Of a stretch of DNA of 64,000 nucleotides, positions 54,421-62,676 are shown in pieces (the first letter of the stretch is position 1; each line of letters begins with the position of its first letter). Location of the stretch: NCBI RefSeq assembly GCF_029714365.1, contig NZ_CP121659.1, positions 3,818,501-3,882,500 of the forward strand, given 5' to 3'. The notes under the pieces are model-generated. The model was not told the origin of the DNA. It ran no database searches and was given only the letters and a program-made list of their open reading frames with translations. Origin of the DNA: Sinorhizobium terangae (lineage in GTDB: Bacteria; Pseudomonadota; Alphaproteobacteria; Rhizobiales; Rhizobiaceae). The position numbers were made by a program, and so were the translations under genes.

Positions 54421-55041
54421 TCAGTTGCCGACCGAGCCGACGACGATCTCGCCGCTGTTGTCGATGGTCACCCAGCGGCCGCTGTTATAGGACGCCTGGC
54501 GCTTCAGATAGCGATAAGGCGTTTGTGTCCAGAGCTTCACCCTGTTTTCGAGATTGTCGAGGATGAAGTCGCCCTGCGCGGTGCGGACGGTCAGGACCGC
54601 ATGGCCCTCGCCATCAGGCTTGCGCACGACGGTCATCAGCAACTGGCTGGCAGAAAAGCCCCGCTTCATCAGCCGGCGACGTTTTTCGAGTGCGAAGTCT
54701 TCACAATCTCCGGTGGTGGTCGGGTAGGACCAGACCTCGTCCCTGCCGAAAACCTGCTGGTCGGTCACGGGCGTGATCTCGCGGTTGACCTGAGCATTGA
54801 TCTGTCGGATGACGGCCCAGCCGCGGTCGGTAACACGCGGCGCGACGGTGGTCTTGGACCGCGCACGGCATTCACCGCGATATTTCTGGCAAAACTCGTA
54901 ATGCCCGATCGGCTGGGAGGTTACCGAGCCGGTCTGCATCCATGGAGAGGGCCCTGCCTGGGCGGGAATTGCCGTGTTTGCTGAAATGAATACTGCGCAG
55001 AAAGCCGCAATGCTTGCCTTAACCCCTGTCCAAGACGTCAT
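54421..55041 (-). CDS. Exported transglutaminase-like cysteine proteinase (BTLCP family)
   Basis: A 206-residue protein. The signal peptide (TGVKASIAAFCAVFISANTAIPAQA) is followed by the BTLCP fold. The fold has catalytic Cys and neighbouring Glu/Asp in TTGDCEDFALEKRRRL, catalytic His in EGHAVLTVRT and Asp in GDFILDNLENRV. The alphaproteobacterial family (related to LapG) is presumed to cleave periplasmic or surface substrates. No LapA-type adhesin is in the window. ATG 55041 is chosen. A CtrA-type motif lies about 110 bases upstream. Confidence 0.9.
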   Translation of the reverse strand: MTSWTGVKASIAAFCAVFISANTAIPAQAGPSPWMQTGSVTSQPIGHYEFCQKYRGECRARSKTTVAPRVTDRGWAVIRQINAQVNREITPVTDQQVFGRDEVWSYPTTTGDCEDFALEKRRRLMKRGFSASQLLMTVVRKPDGEGHAVLTVRTAQGDFILDNLENRVKLWTQTPYRYLKRQASYNSGRWVTIDNSGEIVVGSVGN

Positions 55042-55150
55042 ACAGATCCCCTGCAACGCGGCGTACCGGCTCTTCCTGTCCGGACCTGTCCGCGCAATCC
55101 TGAGTTGACGACAGCTTCTGTAGGATTTCCCCCGACTGCTGCTCTAATCG

Positions 55151-55165
55151 TTAACAAAGAGTTAA
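55151..55165. promoter_or_regulatory. Candidate CtrA binding site
   Basis: TTAA-CAAAGAG-TTAA fits the alphaproteobacterial CtrA consensus TTAA-N7-TTAA exactly. It is in the intergenic region upstream of the BTLCP gene. It is unusual in GC-rich sequence but could still occur by chance. The rest of 55042-55306 has no gene. Confidence 0.45.
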
Positions 55166-55306
55166 TATTGTTAGATCGATGGAGTCAATCTTCTGATTCG
55201 CGGATCGGCCGTTATGGTTAAAAACGCCAAGAATTGGCGGCGATAACGCTTGCGCCGCAATGGCATTGCGCGGCGCGCAGTGAAAAGATGCCTCGCTATG
55301 CGATCG

Positions 55307-56116
55307 TCAGGCTTGCGTCAGCATCGCGCCGATCGCCTGTTTCAATTTGGCAATATCCTCGTCGCGCGAGAGCCGATGGTCGCCGTCGCGAATAAGGGTC
55401 ATCACCACATCGTCCGCCGGCATGTGCTCCATCAGCTTCAGCGCATGGCTGTAGGGCACATCGGGATCGCGCATGCCCTGCAGGATATGGACCGGGCAGC
55501 CCGTCTCGACGGGGCCCAAGAGCACGCGATTGGCGCGGCCGTCCTCGATCAGCGCCCGCGTAAAGATGTTGGGCTCGGGGCTGTATTGCGACGGCTCCTC
55601 GAAATAGCCGCGTTCGGCAAGCGAGGTTTTCTCGGCCTCGGTGAGATTGGGTTCGATCAGTTCCGCCGTGAAGTCCGGGGCGGGGGCGATCAGTACAAGG
55701 CCGGCGACGCGACCCGCCTCGCCGCGCCGTTTGAGCTCCTGAATGAGACGCAAGGCGACCCAGCCGCCCATCGAGGAGCCTATGAGGATCAGGCGCGATG
55801 CCGGCGCGGCGTGGTCGATGACCGCAAGGCTTTCCTCGATCCAGCGCGAGATCGTGCCGTCCCGGAAATCGCCGCCCGAGGCGCCGTGGCCGGAATAGTC
55901 GAAACGGATGCAGTCGGTTCCGGCTGCGCGGGCATAGTGCTCGACCTCGACGGCCTTCGTGCCGGTCATATCGGAGCGATAGCCGCCGAGCCACACGAGC
56001 GCGGGGCGCTGAGAGCGCGGCTCGGTGCGAAAGATCCGCATGGCGATCGTGCGCGCGGATGCACCGCTGCCCACCTCGATCCGCGTGATTTCAGTTTCGG
56101 CTGATGCTGTTGACAT
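55307..56116 (-). CDS. Alpha/beta hydrolase
   Basis: A 269-residue alpha/beta-hydrolase fold. The nucleophile elbow is GSSMGGW (Ser near 121), with an oxyanion region WLGGYRSDMTG, DYSGHGASGGDF, the acid in ILQGMRDPDVPYSHAL and the catalytic His in IRDGDHRLSRDEDI. The pattern resembles ABHD10-like or serine aminopeptidase-type esterases; the substrate is unknown. ATG 56116 is preferred; the frame is open to 56239 without a ribosome binding site. Confidence 0.85.
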   Translation of the reverse strand: MSTASAETEITRIEVGSGASARTIAMRIFRTEPRSQRPALVWLGGYRSDMTGTKAVEVEHYARAAGTDCIRFDYSGHGASGGDFRDGTISRWIEESLAVIDHAAPASRLILIGSSMGGWVALRLIQELKRRGEAGRVAGLVLIAPAPDFTAELIEPNLTEAEKTSLAERGYFEEPSQYSPEPNIFTRALIEDGRANRVLLGPVETGCPVHILQGMRDPDVPYSHALKLMEHMPADDVVMTLIRDGDHRLSRDEDIAKLKQAIGAMLTQA

Positions 56117-56337
56117 CGGATGTCCTCTTGAAAGACGGCGGCGGGCGCAAGATTTCCTTCTAAAACAGATTCGCCTATGCTTCGACAGAGGGTGATTTTC
56201 CTTGCGAGCCATGCTATTGACTCTGGCGCCGCAATTCACACATTGCCGTCGGTGACAGTTTCAAGCGCTTCGCCTGAGATCGCGCTGACCGTTCAAGCAG
56301 ACCAAAGATACGTCAATAGCTCGAGGAGAGTACGACC

Positions 56338-56874
56338 ATTCGCAGACCGTTCAAAGCGGACGCCCCGGTTAAAGAGGGACCGCGCTCAAACAAGGAAATC
56401 CGGGTCCCCCGGGTTCAGCTTATCGATGCCGAAGGCCAGAATGTCGGCGTCGTTCCGATCGACCAGGCGCTCCGCATGGCGGACGAAGCCGGTCTTGATC
56501 TGGTAGAGATCGCACCGAATTCCGAACCGCCGGTGTGCAAGATTCTTGATCTGGGCAAGCTGAAATACGCCAACCAGAAGAAGGCCGCCGAAGCGCGCAA
56601 GAAACAAAAGATCGTCGAGATCAAAGAAATCAAGATGCGTCCGAACATCGACACCCATGACTATGAGGTGAAGATGAAGGCCATGAACCGCTTCTTCGAG
56701 GAAGGTGACAAGGTCAAGGTGACGCTGAAGTTCCGCGGTCGCGAAATGGCCCACCAGGAACTCGGCATGAAGCTGCTCTTGCAGGTGAAGGACGACACCC
56801 AGGCGATCGCCAAGGTGGAAGCCGAACCGAAGCTCGAAGGCCGCCAGATGATGATGGTGCTCGCACCGAAGTGA
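56338..56874 (+). CDS. infC: Translation initiation factor IF-3 (ATT start)
   Basis: A 178-residue product if translation starts at ATT 56338, giving an N-terminus reading (M)[26 protein letters not shown] lies about 9 bases upstream. The first in-frame ATG is only at 56476, which would remove the N-domain start, including the conserved [19 protein letters not shown]-3 domains are seen: N-domain to about residue 78, the lysine-rich linker [18 protein letters not shown], and a C-domain with [12 protein letters not shown]. An AUU start read poorly when IF-3 is abundant is the known autoregulation of infC in E. coli. Confidence 0.95.
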   Translation: MRRPFKADAPVKEGPRSNKEIRVPRVQLIDAEGQNVGVVPIDQALRMADEAGLDLVEIAPNSEPPVCKILDLGKLKYANQKKAAEARKKQKIVEIKEIKMRPNIDTHDYEVKMKAMNRFFEEGDKVKVTLKFRGREMAHQELGMKLLLQVKDDTQAIAKVEAEPKLEGRQMMMVLAPK

Positions 56875-56901
56875 TCGGGAAACCCGTCGCGTTTCCAGCA
56901 A

Positions 56902-56926
56902 GAAGCCGCCGTTAGGCGGCTTCTTC
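56902..56926 (+). terminator. Rho-independent terminator after infC
   Basis: GAAGCCGCC (56902-56910), loop GTTA, GGCGGCTTC (56915-56923), then TTCG...TTTT. Confidence 0.82.
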
Positions 56927-56941
56927 GCTTTTGGCCCCGCA

Positions 56942-57039
56942 GCATGTTCTCCCCGAGTCGGAGCCGATTAAACCCATTCAGCAATTCCACGTGCTCCAGC
57001 GATCTTTGCGCGTCTCTTAAGACGCGCGGCGTTGTAAAG
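56942..57039. repeat. RIME-like repeat, copy 10 (degenerate)
   Basis: GCATGTTCTCC..CGGAGCCGATTAAACCCATTCAGCAATTCCACGTGCTCCAGCGAT, then GCGCGTCTCTTAAGACGCGC and CGTTGTAA. The first palindrome is eroded while the GCGCGTC/GACGCGC hairpin is perfect. Confidence 0.7.
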
Positions 57040-57193
57040 CGCGTCGCGTGAGTCCGATTGAACGCGACGCGCGTTAGATGTGCTCCGCTGTCGCCGATCC
57101 TGCCTGACAGAACGCTGACAAGGCGGCTCAGCGAGCTGTCAGCGACGGTATGCCATTCTTCCGGGGTTGGTAGGCGAAGGGAAGGATGGAAAC

Positions 57194-57754
57194 ATGCAAT
57201 CCAAGTTCAGGAATTTGTTTTTGGCGACGACCCTCGGTGTCTTCAGTGCGGCGGCGGGACCATTTGCCTCGTCTCTGCTTGCCCCTGATTCGGCAAATCC
57301 TCTTTCGGCCGATGCGGTTGCGAGCGGCAGCGGTTCCGGCAGCGGCAAGTCGGGTGGCGGTAGCAGCGGATCGGGCGGCGGCAGCCATTCCGGCAGCGGC
57401 CATTCCGGCGGTCAGGGAAGCAATGGCGGTTCTGGCGGCGGAAATGGCGGTGGCGGTCACGGACAGGACAACGACAATGGCGACGACCGCCGCGCCGGCA
57501 ATGACGACGACGATGATCGCAGGCGCGACAGGCCGGATCGCCCGGAAGTCGCGTTGAAGGTCCCCGAAGAAAGACTTCGTGGTCTCCTCAATGGCTCGCT
57601 GGTCGCCGTCGACAATCTCGGGCGGGTCCTGGAGGTCGAGGTAGAATTCGAGCACGGCGCTCGTTTCGTCACCGTCAAGCCGCACGGGTCGGATGCGCGC
57701 CGCAATCCGGGGCCGATCGGGTCCGTCTCGATCAGGTCTGCGCGGACGCCGTGA
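57194..57754 (+). CDS. Exported Ser/Gly-rich protein with C-terminal domain, paralogue 1
   Basis: A 186-residue protein. A signal peptide (about 1-25) precedes a Gly/Ser tract (about 43-90) ending in GGHGQD. An Asp/Arg-rich linker follows, then an ordered C-terminal domain of about 70 residues (LKVPEERLRGLLNGSLVAVDNLGRVLEVEVEFEHGARFVTVKP). The C-terminal part recalls a PepSY-like unit. The next gene has the same architecture, so the two look like diverged duplicates. ATG 57194 is chosen after a GAAGGATGG site. Confidence 0.7.
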   Translation: MQSKFRNLFLATTLGVFSAAAGPFASSLLAPDSANPLSADAVASGSGSGSGKSGGGSSGSGGGSHSGSGHSGGQGSNGGSGGGNGGGGHGQDNDNGDDRRAGNDDDDDRRRDRPDRPEVALKVPEERLRGLLNGSLVAVDNLGRVLEVEVEFEHGARFVTVKPHGSDARRNPGPIGSVSIRSARTP

Positions 57755-57981
57755 CGGGCACTTCGCGATCGTGACGGCGCGATGAGGTGAGTTGCGAGCC
57801 CGGCCGCGCCCGCTTGCCCGAATATCCCACGCTTTGGGTCGCGTGGGATTTTCGACGTCGCGGCGTCCCATAAGCGAACGCGCCGTTCGGCTCTTGCTGT
57901 AGGCTTGACGAAGCGCCATCACTGCGACGTATTAACGTCTCCGCGTCCGCGTAGCGGCACCTCTGTCGATTGGTCAATGTC

Positions 57982-58521
57982 ATGCGGGTGAAACGCCGCC
58001 TCTTCATTGCGCTTCTTAGCTGCTGCGTTTTCCCCTTGCTGGCGCCGCATCCGGTGGATTTTGCTGCCCATGCCGCAAGCGGCAGCGGCAGCAGCGGCTC
58101 CGGCAGCAGCGGCTCCGGCAGCAGTGGCTCCGGCAGCAGCGGGAGCAACAGTGGCTCTGGCAGTAGTGGCAGCAATAGCGGCTCGGGCGGCAGCAACAGT
58201 GGCTCGGGCAGCAGCAATAGCGGGTCTGGCAGCAGCGGCCACGGAGGTCACGGACAGGATGATGACGGCGAGGACGCCGGCGGCCGCCGGAGTGATCAGG
58301 AGCGCGTCCGCGACGCGGTAGTTGAAGGGCGGATCCTGCCGCTCAAGGACGTGCTGCGCCTCGTCGACGAGGACAAGTACGGCGCCGTCATCGGCATCGA
58401 TCTGAGGCGCTACGGCGGGAGCGACGTCTACCGGCTGACGACCCGTGACGGCAAGGGCGTCATCCGTGATCTCAGGATCAACGCGCGTACCGGTAAATTC
58501 ATGAATATTCTCGGATTTTGA
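57982..58521 (+). CDS. Exported Ser/Gly-rich protein with PepSY-like domain, paralogue 2
   Basis: A 179-residue protein. A signal peptide (RVKRRLFIALLSCCVFPLL...) is followed by about 55 residues of tandem SGS/SSG/NSG units. Then come GHGGHGQDDDGED and a PepSY-like C-terminal domain (ILPLKDVLRLVDEDKYGAVIGIDLRRYGGSDVYRLTTRDGKGVIRDLRIN). It lies 7 bases before the response regulator gene, so it belongs to the same operon. PepSY-like proteins are often periplasmic partners of two-component systems. The serine/glycine tract is a likely site of length variation. An ATG at 57970 is an alternative start. Confidence 0.78.
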   Translation: MRVKRRLFIALLSCCVFPLLAPHPVDFAAHAASGSGSSGSGSSGSGSSGSGSSGSNSGSGSSGSNSGSGGSNSGSGSSNSGSGSSGHGGHGQDDDGEDAGGRRSDQERVRDAVVEGRILPLKDVLRLVDEDKYGAVIGIDLRRYGGSDVYRLTTRDGKGVIRDLRINARTGKFMNILGF

Positions 58522-58528
58522 GGCGGGC

Positions 58529-59194
58529 ATGCGTATTCTTCTGGCCGAGGATGATCCCAATATCGCCGCCCATGTCGCGGCCAGGCTGAGCGTAAACGGC
58601 TATGAAGTCGATACCGTCGCCTTTGGCCCGGACGTTTGGGAGAGGGGCGAACAGGACGCCTACGCTGCGATCGTTCTCGATCTTGGCCTGCCTGGCATGG
58701 ACGGGTTGTCGATTCTAAAGCGCTGGCGCGAAGCGGGCGTGGAGACGCCGGTGCTGGTTCTGACGGCGCGCGGATCCTGGATGGAACGTGTCGACGGCTT
58801 CGACGCCGGGGCGGACGACTATTTGCCGAAACCCTTCCGGACCGAGGAGCTCCTCGCCCGACTGAAGGCGCTGCTGCGACGCGCAGGACCGCGCCTGCGC
58901 GGCATCAGGGCCGCGGGGCGCTTCACGCTTGACGAGGAAAGGCGGCGGGTGACCTTCGATGGAAAGGTGCTCGATCTCAGCCCTCTCGAATACCGCATGG
59001 TCGCGCTCTTCATCGAGCGAAAAGGCCAGGTGGTGACGCAGCTCGAGCTCGCAAGCCATGTTCAGGGGCGGGAGGATGACGCCGCCAAGAACGCGGTTGA
59101 GGCGATGATCGCCCGGCTGCGGAAAAAGACGGACAGCGGCGCGATCGAGACGCGCCGGGGTTTCGGCTACATCCTGCCGGACGATCAACCATGA
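58529..59194 (+). CDS. OmpR/PhoB family response regulator
   Basis: A 221-residue protein. The receiver domain has the acidic pair EDD (7-9), phosphoacceptor Asp51 (VLDLGLPGMDG), Thr79 region (LVLTARG) and Lys101 (YLPKPF). The winged-helix output domain spans about 125-218 (LDLSPLEYRMVALFIERKGQVVTQLEL, KNAVEAMIARLRKK, IETRRGFGYIL). It overlaps the kinase gene by four bases. It is likely induced with the PepSY-like gene upstream. The regulon is not known. Confidence 0.95.
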   Translation: MRILLAEDDPNIAAHVAARLSVNGYEVDTVAFGPDVWERGEQDAYAAIVLDLGLPGMDGLSILKRWREAGVETPVLVLTARGSWMERVDGFDAGADDYLPKPFRTEELLARLKALLRRAGPRLRGIRAAGRFTLDEERRRVTFDGKVLDLSPLEYRMVALFIERKGQVVTQLELASHVQGREDDAAKNAVEAMIARLRKKTDSGAIETRRGFGYILPDDQP

Positions 59195-60528
59195 TGCGGT
59201 CGCTGCGCCTGCGGCTGGCGATTGGGGCGATGATTGCGATCGCATTCGTCCTGCTGATGGCATGGATCTCCTTGAGCAGGCTCTTCACCGACTATGTGCT
59301 GAAGCAGTATCGAGCAGAGATGACGTCGATCATCGACACCATTGCCGCCGAGACGACCGCCTCGGGCGGCGGACTGCAGCTGGAACGCGAGCCTGCCGAT
59401 CCGCGCTTTCGCCTCCCGACAGGCGGGCGCTACTGGCAGATCTCTCCAGCGTCGGGCGAGCCCCAGCGGTCGCGATCGCTGTGGGACGTCGTGATTGATA
59501 CGGATTCGCCGCCGGTACACGCCTACCAAGGCTTCGCGCAGGTCGAGGGCCCCGACGGCTCGCCGATGCTCGTCCACAGCGAACACCTATCGCTTGGCGA
59601 CGGACCTGCGGCGGTGTCCTTCACGGCGTATGCGGGCTTTTCCCGCAAGGAACTGGACGACGCGCTTGGCGCATTCCACGACCGCATGCGGCTGATGCTC
59701 CTCGCCATGGCTGGCGTGCTTGCGGGCGCGGCTTTTCTTCAGGGTGCAATCGGCCTCATGCCGCTTCAGCGCCTGCGGCAGCGGGCCGCCGCCGTACGTG
59801 CCGGTCGGGAGAGCGATTTCGGCACGGCCGGCCCGAGCGAGGTGCAGCCGCTCGTCAGTGAGATCAACATGCTGCTCGCCGAACGCGAGTCTGCGCTCGA
59901 ACGTGCGCGGGCGCGGGCGAGCGATCTCGCTCACGGCCTCAAGACGCCCTTGACGGTACTGGCGCATCTTGCCGAGCACCTGCCGCCGGACGAGCGCGCG
60001 GCCGCGCTTCAGCAGGTGGATGCCGTGCGTCAGCGTGCCGATCGGCAATTGCAGGCCGCTCGCATGGGCGTCGAACGCATGGCCGCGACCACTGTCGCCG
60101 AGCTCGGCACAAGGGTGGTCAATGTATTGCGACCGGTCACCGTCGAAAAAGGCATCGCCTGGGAGGTCGACATCGAGCCGGCTCTGTCGCTCGATATCGA
60201 TCCCGCGGACTTCGCCGAGTGCATCGGCAACTTGCTCGACAATGCGAGCAAGTGGGCGCGCTCGCGTATACGCCTCGGTGCGCGCAACGCCGAGGATTGC
60301 GTCGTGATCGAGATCGACGACGACGGACCTGGGGTCGACGATAAGAACCGCGAGTTGGTCCTGAGGCGCGGCGCGCACCTCGACGACCATGGCCCCGAAC
60401 AGCGCTCTGGCTCGGGTCTGGGTCTCGCGATCAGCGCTGATATCGCCGAGGCCTATGGGGCGACGCTGAGGCTGGCGCGTTCCCCTCTTGGCGGATTGCA
60501 GGCCGCGTTGATTTTTCCGCGGCGGTAG
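59191..60528 (+). CDS. Sensor histidine kinase
   Basis: A 445-residue kinase with a TM helix at about 8-30, a periplasmic sensor (about 31-165), and a second TM at about 168-190. A HAMP-like linker follows, then the phosphoacceptor His248 (DLAHGLKTPLTVLAHL) and a HATPase domain: N box CIGNLLDNASKWA, G1 EIDDDGPGVDD, G2 RSGSGLGLAIS. It is the cognate kinase of the overlapping response regulator. The architecture resembles PhoQ-type kinases; the signal is unknown, with the PepSY-like protein a possible modulator. Confidence 0.94.
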   Translation: MMRSLRLRLAIGAMIAIAFVLLMAWISLSRLFTDYVLKQYRAEMTSIIDTIAAETTASGGGLQLEREPADPRFRLPTGGRYWQISPASGEPQRSRSLWDVVIDTDSPPVHAYQGFAQVEGPDGSPMLVHSEHLSLGDGPAAVSFTAYAGFSRKELDDALGAFHDRMRLMLLAMAGVLAGAAFLQGAIGLMPLQRLRQRAAAVRAGRESDFGTAGPSEVQPLVSEINMLLAERESALERARARASDLAHGLKTPLTVLAHLAEHLPPDERAAALQQVDAVRQRADRQLQAARMGVERMAATTVAELGTRVVNVLRPVTVEKGIAWEVDIEPALSLDIDPADFAECIGNLLDNASKWARSRIRLGARNAEDCVVIEIDDDGPGVDDKNRELVLRRGAHLDDHGPEQRSGSGLGLAISADIAEAYGATLRLARSPLGGLQAALIFPRR

Positions 60529-60721
60529 CGCGCGCGATCGGGCGGCCGCTGTGCCTGTTTCGCCTCGCGCATTGCCGGCGTTTGCCTGCTTGCGTTTTTC
60601 AGGGCGTGCGGTTATAAGCCCCCGTCCGAACGGTCCGGCAGGGCATGCCGTGGCCGTTCTTAACGCTGGAAACGGGCCTCGTCTGCCTGTTTCGCACTAT
60701 TAAGAACAATGGAGTAGCAAA

Positions 60722-60925
60722 ATGCCCAAGATGAAGACGAAATCGTCTGCCAAGAAGCGGTTCAAAGTCACCGCTACCGGCAAGGTCCGCGCTGCCGCTG
60801 CTGGCAAGCGCCACGGCATGATCAAGCGGTCCAACAAGTTCATTCGCGACGCACGCGGAACCATGGTTCTCGCTGAGCCTGATGGCAAGAAGGTCGTCAA
60901 GAACTACCTGCCTAACGGTCTCTAA
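60722..60925 (+). CDS. rpmI: 50S ribosomal protein L35
   Basis: A 67-residue basic protein, full length: [29 protein letters not shown], and the closing [12 protein letters not shown] 60722 follows GGAGTAG. It forms an operon with rplT, 36 bases downstream. In many bacteria infC directly precedes rpmI; here the genes from 57194 to 60528 lie between. Confidence 0.97.
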   Translation: MPKMKTKSSAKKRFKVTATGKVRAAAAGKRHGMIKRSNKFIRDARGTMVLAEPDGKKVVKNYLPNGL

Positions 60926-60961
60926 GACGTCTGGCGATTTGGATTTTAAGGAGATCATGAC

Positions 60962-61366
60962 ATGGCACGTGTAAAACGCGGTGTGACCGCCCACGCCAAG
61001 CACAAGAAGACGCTCAAGGCCGCCAAGGGTTTCTACGGCCGCCGCAAGAACACCATTCGCGCCGCCAAGGCCGCAGTGGATCGTTCCAAGCAGTACGCCT
61101 ACCGCGACCGCAAGGTTAACAAGCGCAACTTCCGCGCTCTCTGGATCCAGCGCATCAACGCTGCCGTCCGCGAGCATGGCCTGACCTATGGCCGCTTCAT
61201 CGACGGTCTCAACAAGGCCGGCATTGAAGTCGACCGCAAGGTCCTGTCCGACATGGCAATCCATGAGACGGCTGCATTCACGGCGCTGGTCGAAGCTGCC
61301 AAGAAGGCGCTCGCCTACCTCAAGGAAGCCGGCACGGCAAACGAGTTTGAAAGCGCTGTCCGTTAA
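60962..61366 (+). CDS. rplT: 50S ribosomal protein L20
   Basis: A 134-residue protein: [61 protein letters not shown], with the usual C-terminal extension of alphaproteobacteria. An AAGGAG site is 9 bases upstream. In E. coli L20 represses its own operon by binding leader RNA; no such structure was identified here. Confidence 0.97.
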   Translation: MARVKRGVTAHAKHKKTLKAAKGFYGRRKNTIRAAKAAVDRSKQYAYRDRKVNKRNFRALWIQRINAAVREHGLTYGRFIDGLNKAGIEVDRKVLSDMAIHETAAFTALVEAAKKALAYLKEAGTANEFESAVR

Positions 61367-61405
61367 GCCAGCGTTTTCCCAAGACCGTTTCTGAAATTGT
61401 TGGGA

Positions 61406-61438
61406 AACCCGCGCTGGCAGGGCTGGCGCGGGTTTTTC
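61406..61438 (+). terminator. Rho-independent terminator after rplT
   Basis: AACCCGCGC (61406-61414) pairs with GCGCGGGTT (61426-61434), with a loop that can form further pairs, followed by a T tract. Confidence 0.88.
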
Positions 61439-61558
61439 TTTTCGGCTCGCCAGCAGTGGTCGCAGCCACAGTCGACCCCTCCGACCGACATTGCGCGATC
61501 ACATTGCTGAAGAATTGAACCGATATACCGAACCATTCCCGCATCGAGGCAGGACAGA

Positions 61559-62641
61559 ATGAGCGAATTGGAAACATTGGAACGAACATTGCTGGCGGAA
61601 ATCGACGCCGCCGGCGACGAGGGAGCGATCGAGGCGGTGCGCGTCGGCGCTCTCGGCAAGAAGGGCTCCATTTCCGAACTCTTGAAGACGCTCGGCACGA
61701 TGACGCCGGAGGAGCGCCAGACGCGCGGCGCCCAGATCAATGCGCTGAAGAACACGGTAACGGATGCAATTTCCGCCCGTAAGCTGGCGCTCAAGGATGC
61801 GGCAATCGCCGAGCGGCTGGCGCGCGAAACGGTGGACATCAGCCTGCCGGTGCGCTCCTCGCCGGCCGAGCGCGGGCGCATCCATCCGATCAGCCAGATC
61901 GTTGACGAGATCACGGCGATCTTCGGCGACATGGGCTTCTCGATCGCCGAAGGGCCGGACATCGAGACGGATTACTACAACTTCACGGCGCTGAACTTCC
62001 CCGAAGGCCATCCAGCCCGCGAGATGCACGACACCTTCTTCTTCCATCCGGACGAGAAGGGCGAGCGCAAGGTGCTGCGCACGCACACCTCGCCGGTGCA
62101 AATTCGCACGATGGAAGCGCAGAAGCCGCCGATCCGCATCATCATTCCCGGCAAGACCTACCGGCAGGACTCGGACGCTACCCACTCGCCGATGTTCCAC
62201 CAGGTCGAGGGCCTGGTGATCGACAGGACGGCGAATGTCGCCAACATGCGCTGGGTCCTGGAAGAATTCTGCAAGGCCTTCTTCGAGGTCGATCAGGTGA
62301 CGATGCGATTCCGCCCGTCCTTCTTCCCCTTCACCGAACCGTCCTTCGAGGTCGATATCCAGTGCGACCGTTCCGGCCCGATCGTCAAGTTCGGCGAAGG
62401 CAAGGACTGGATGGAAATCCTCGGCTGCGGCATGGTCCATCCGAACGTGCTGCGCGCCGGCGGTCTCGATCCGGACGAGTATCAGGGCTTCGCCTGGGGC
62501 ATGGGCCTCGACCGCATCGCCATGCTGAAATACGGCATGCCGGATCTCCGCGACTTCTTCAACGCCGATGTCCGTTGGATGACGCACTACGGCTTCCGCC
62601 CGCTCGACATGCCGACGCTCTTCGGCGGCCTCTCCGCTTGA
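61559..62641 (+). CDS. pheS: Phenylalanyl-tRNA synthetase alpha subunit
   Basis: A 360-residue class II synthetase subunit. An N-terminal coiled coil ([19 protein letters not shown]) is followed by motif 1 ([19 protein letters not shown]), the catalytic region [12 protein letters not shown], motif 2 ([12 protein letters not shown]) and motif 3 ([14 protein letters not shown]). It charges tRNA-Phe as an alpha2beta2 enzyme with PheT, whose gene starts 35 bases downstream. Confidence 0.97.
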   Translation: MSELETLERTLLAEIDAAGDEGAIEAVRVGALGKKGSISELLKTLGTMTPEERQTRGAQINALKNTVTDAISARKLALKDAAIAERLARETVDISLPVRSSPAERGRIHPISQIVDEITAIFGDMGFSIAEGPDIETDYYNFTALNFPEGHPAREMHDTFFFHPDEKGERKVLRTHTSPVQIRTMEAQKPPIRIIIPGKTYRQDSDATHSPMFHQVEGLVIDRTANVANMRWVLEEFCKAFFEVDQVTMRFRPSFFPFTEPSFEVDIQCDRSGPIVKFGEGKDWMEILGCGMVHPNVLRAGGLDPDEYQGFAWGMGLDRIAMLKYGMPDLRDFFNADVRWMTHYGFRPLDMPTLFGGLSA

Positions 62642-62676
62642 CCGCGCGCTGATATTTTTGGGACACAGGTGAAAAC

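Noticed and set aside
58080..58240. CRISPR-like short tandem repeats
   Set aside because: Units are 6-12 bases without unique spacers and encode SGS/NSG repeats in frame; no cas genes are present anywhere in the window.
57732..58560. Pro/Leu- or Ala-rich minus-strand frames
   Set aside because: Reverse complement of the Ser/Gly tract in the exported protein; periodic composition, not a gene.
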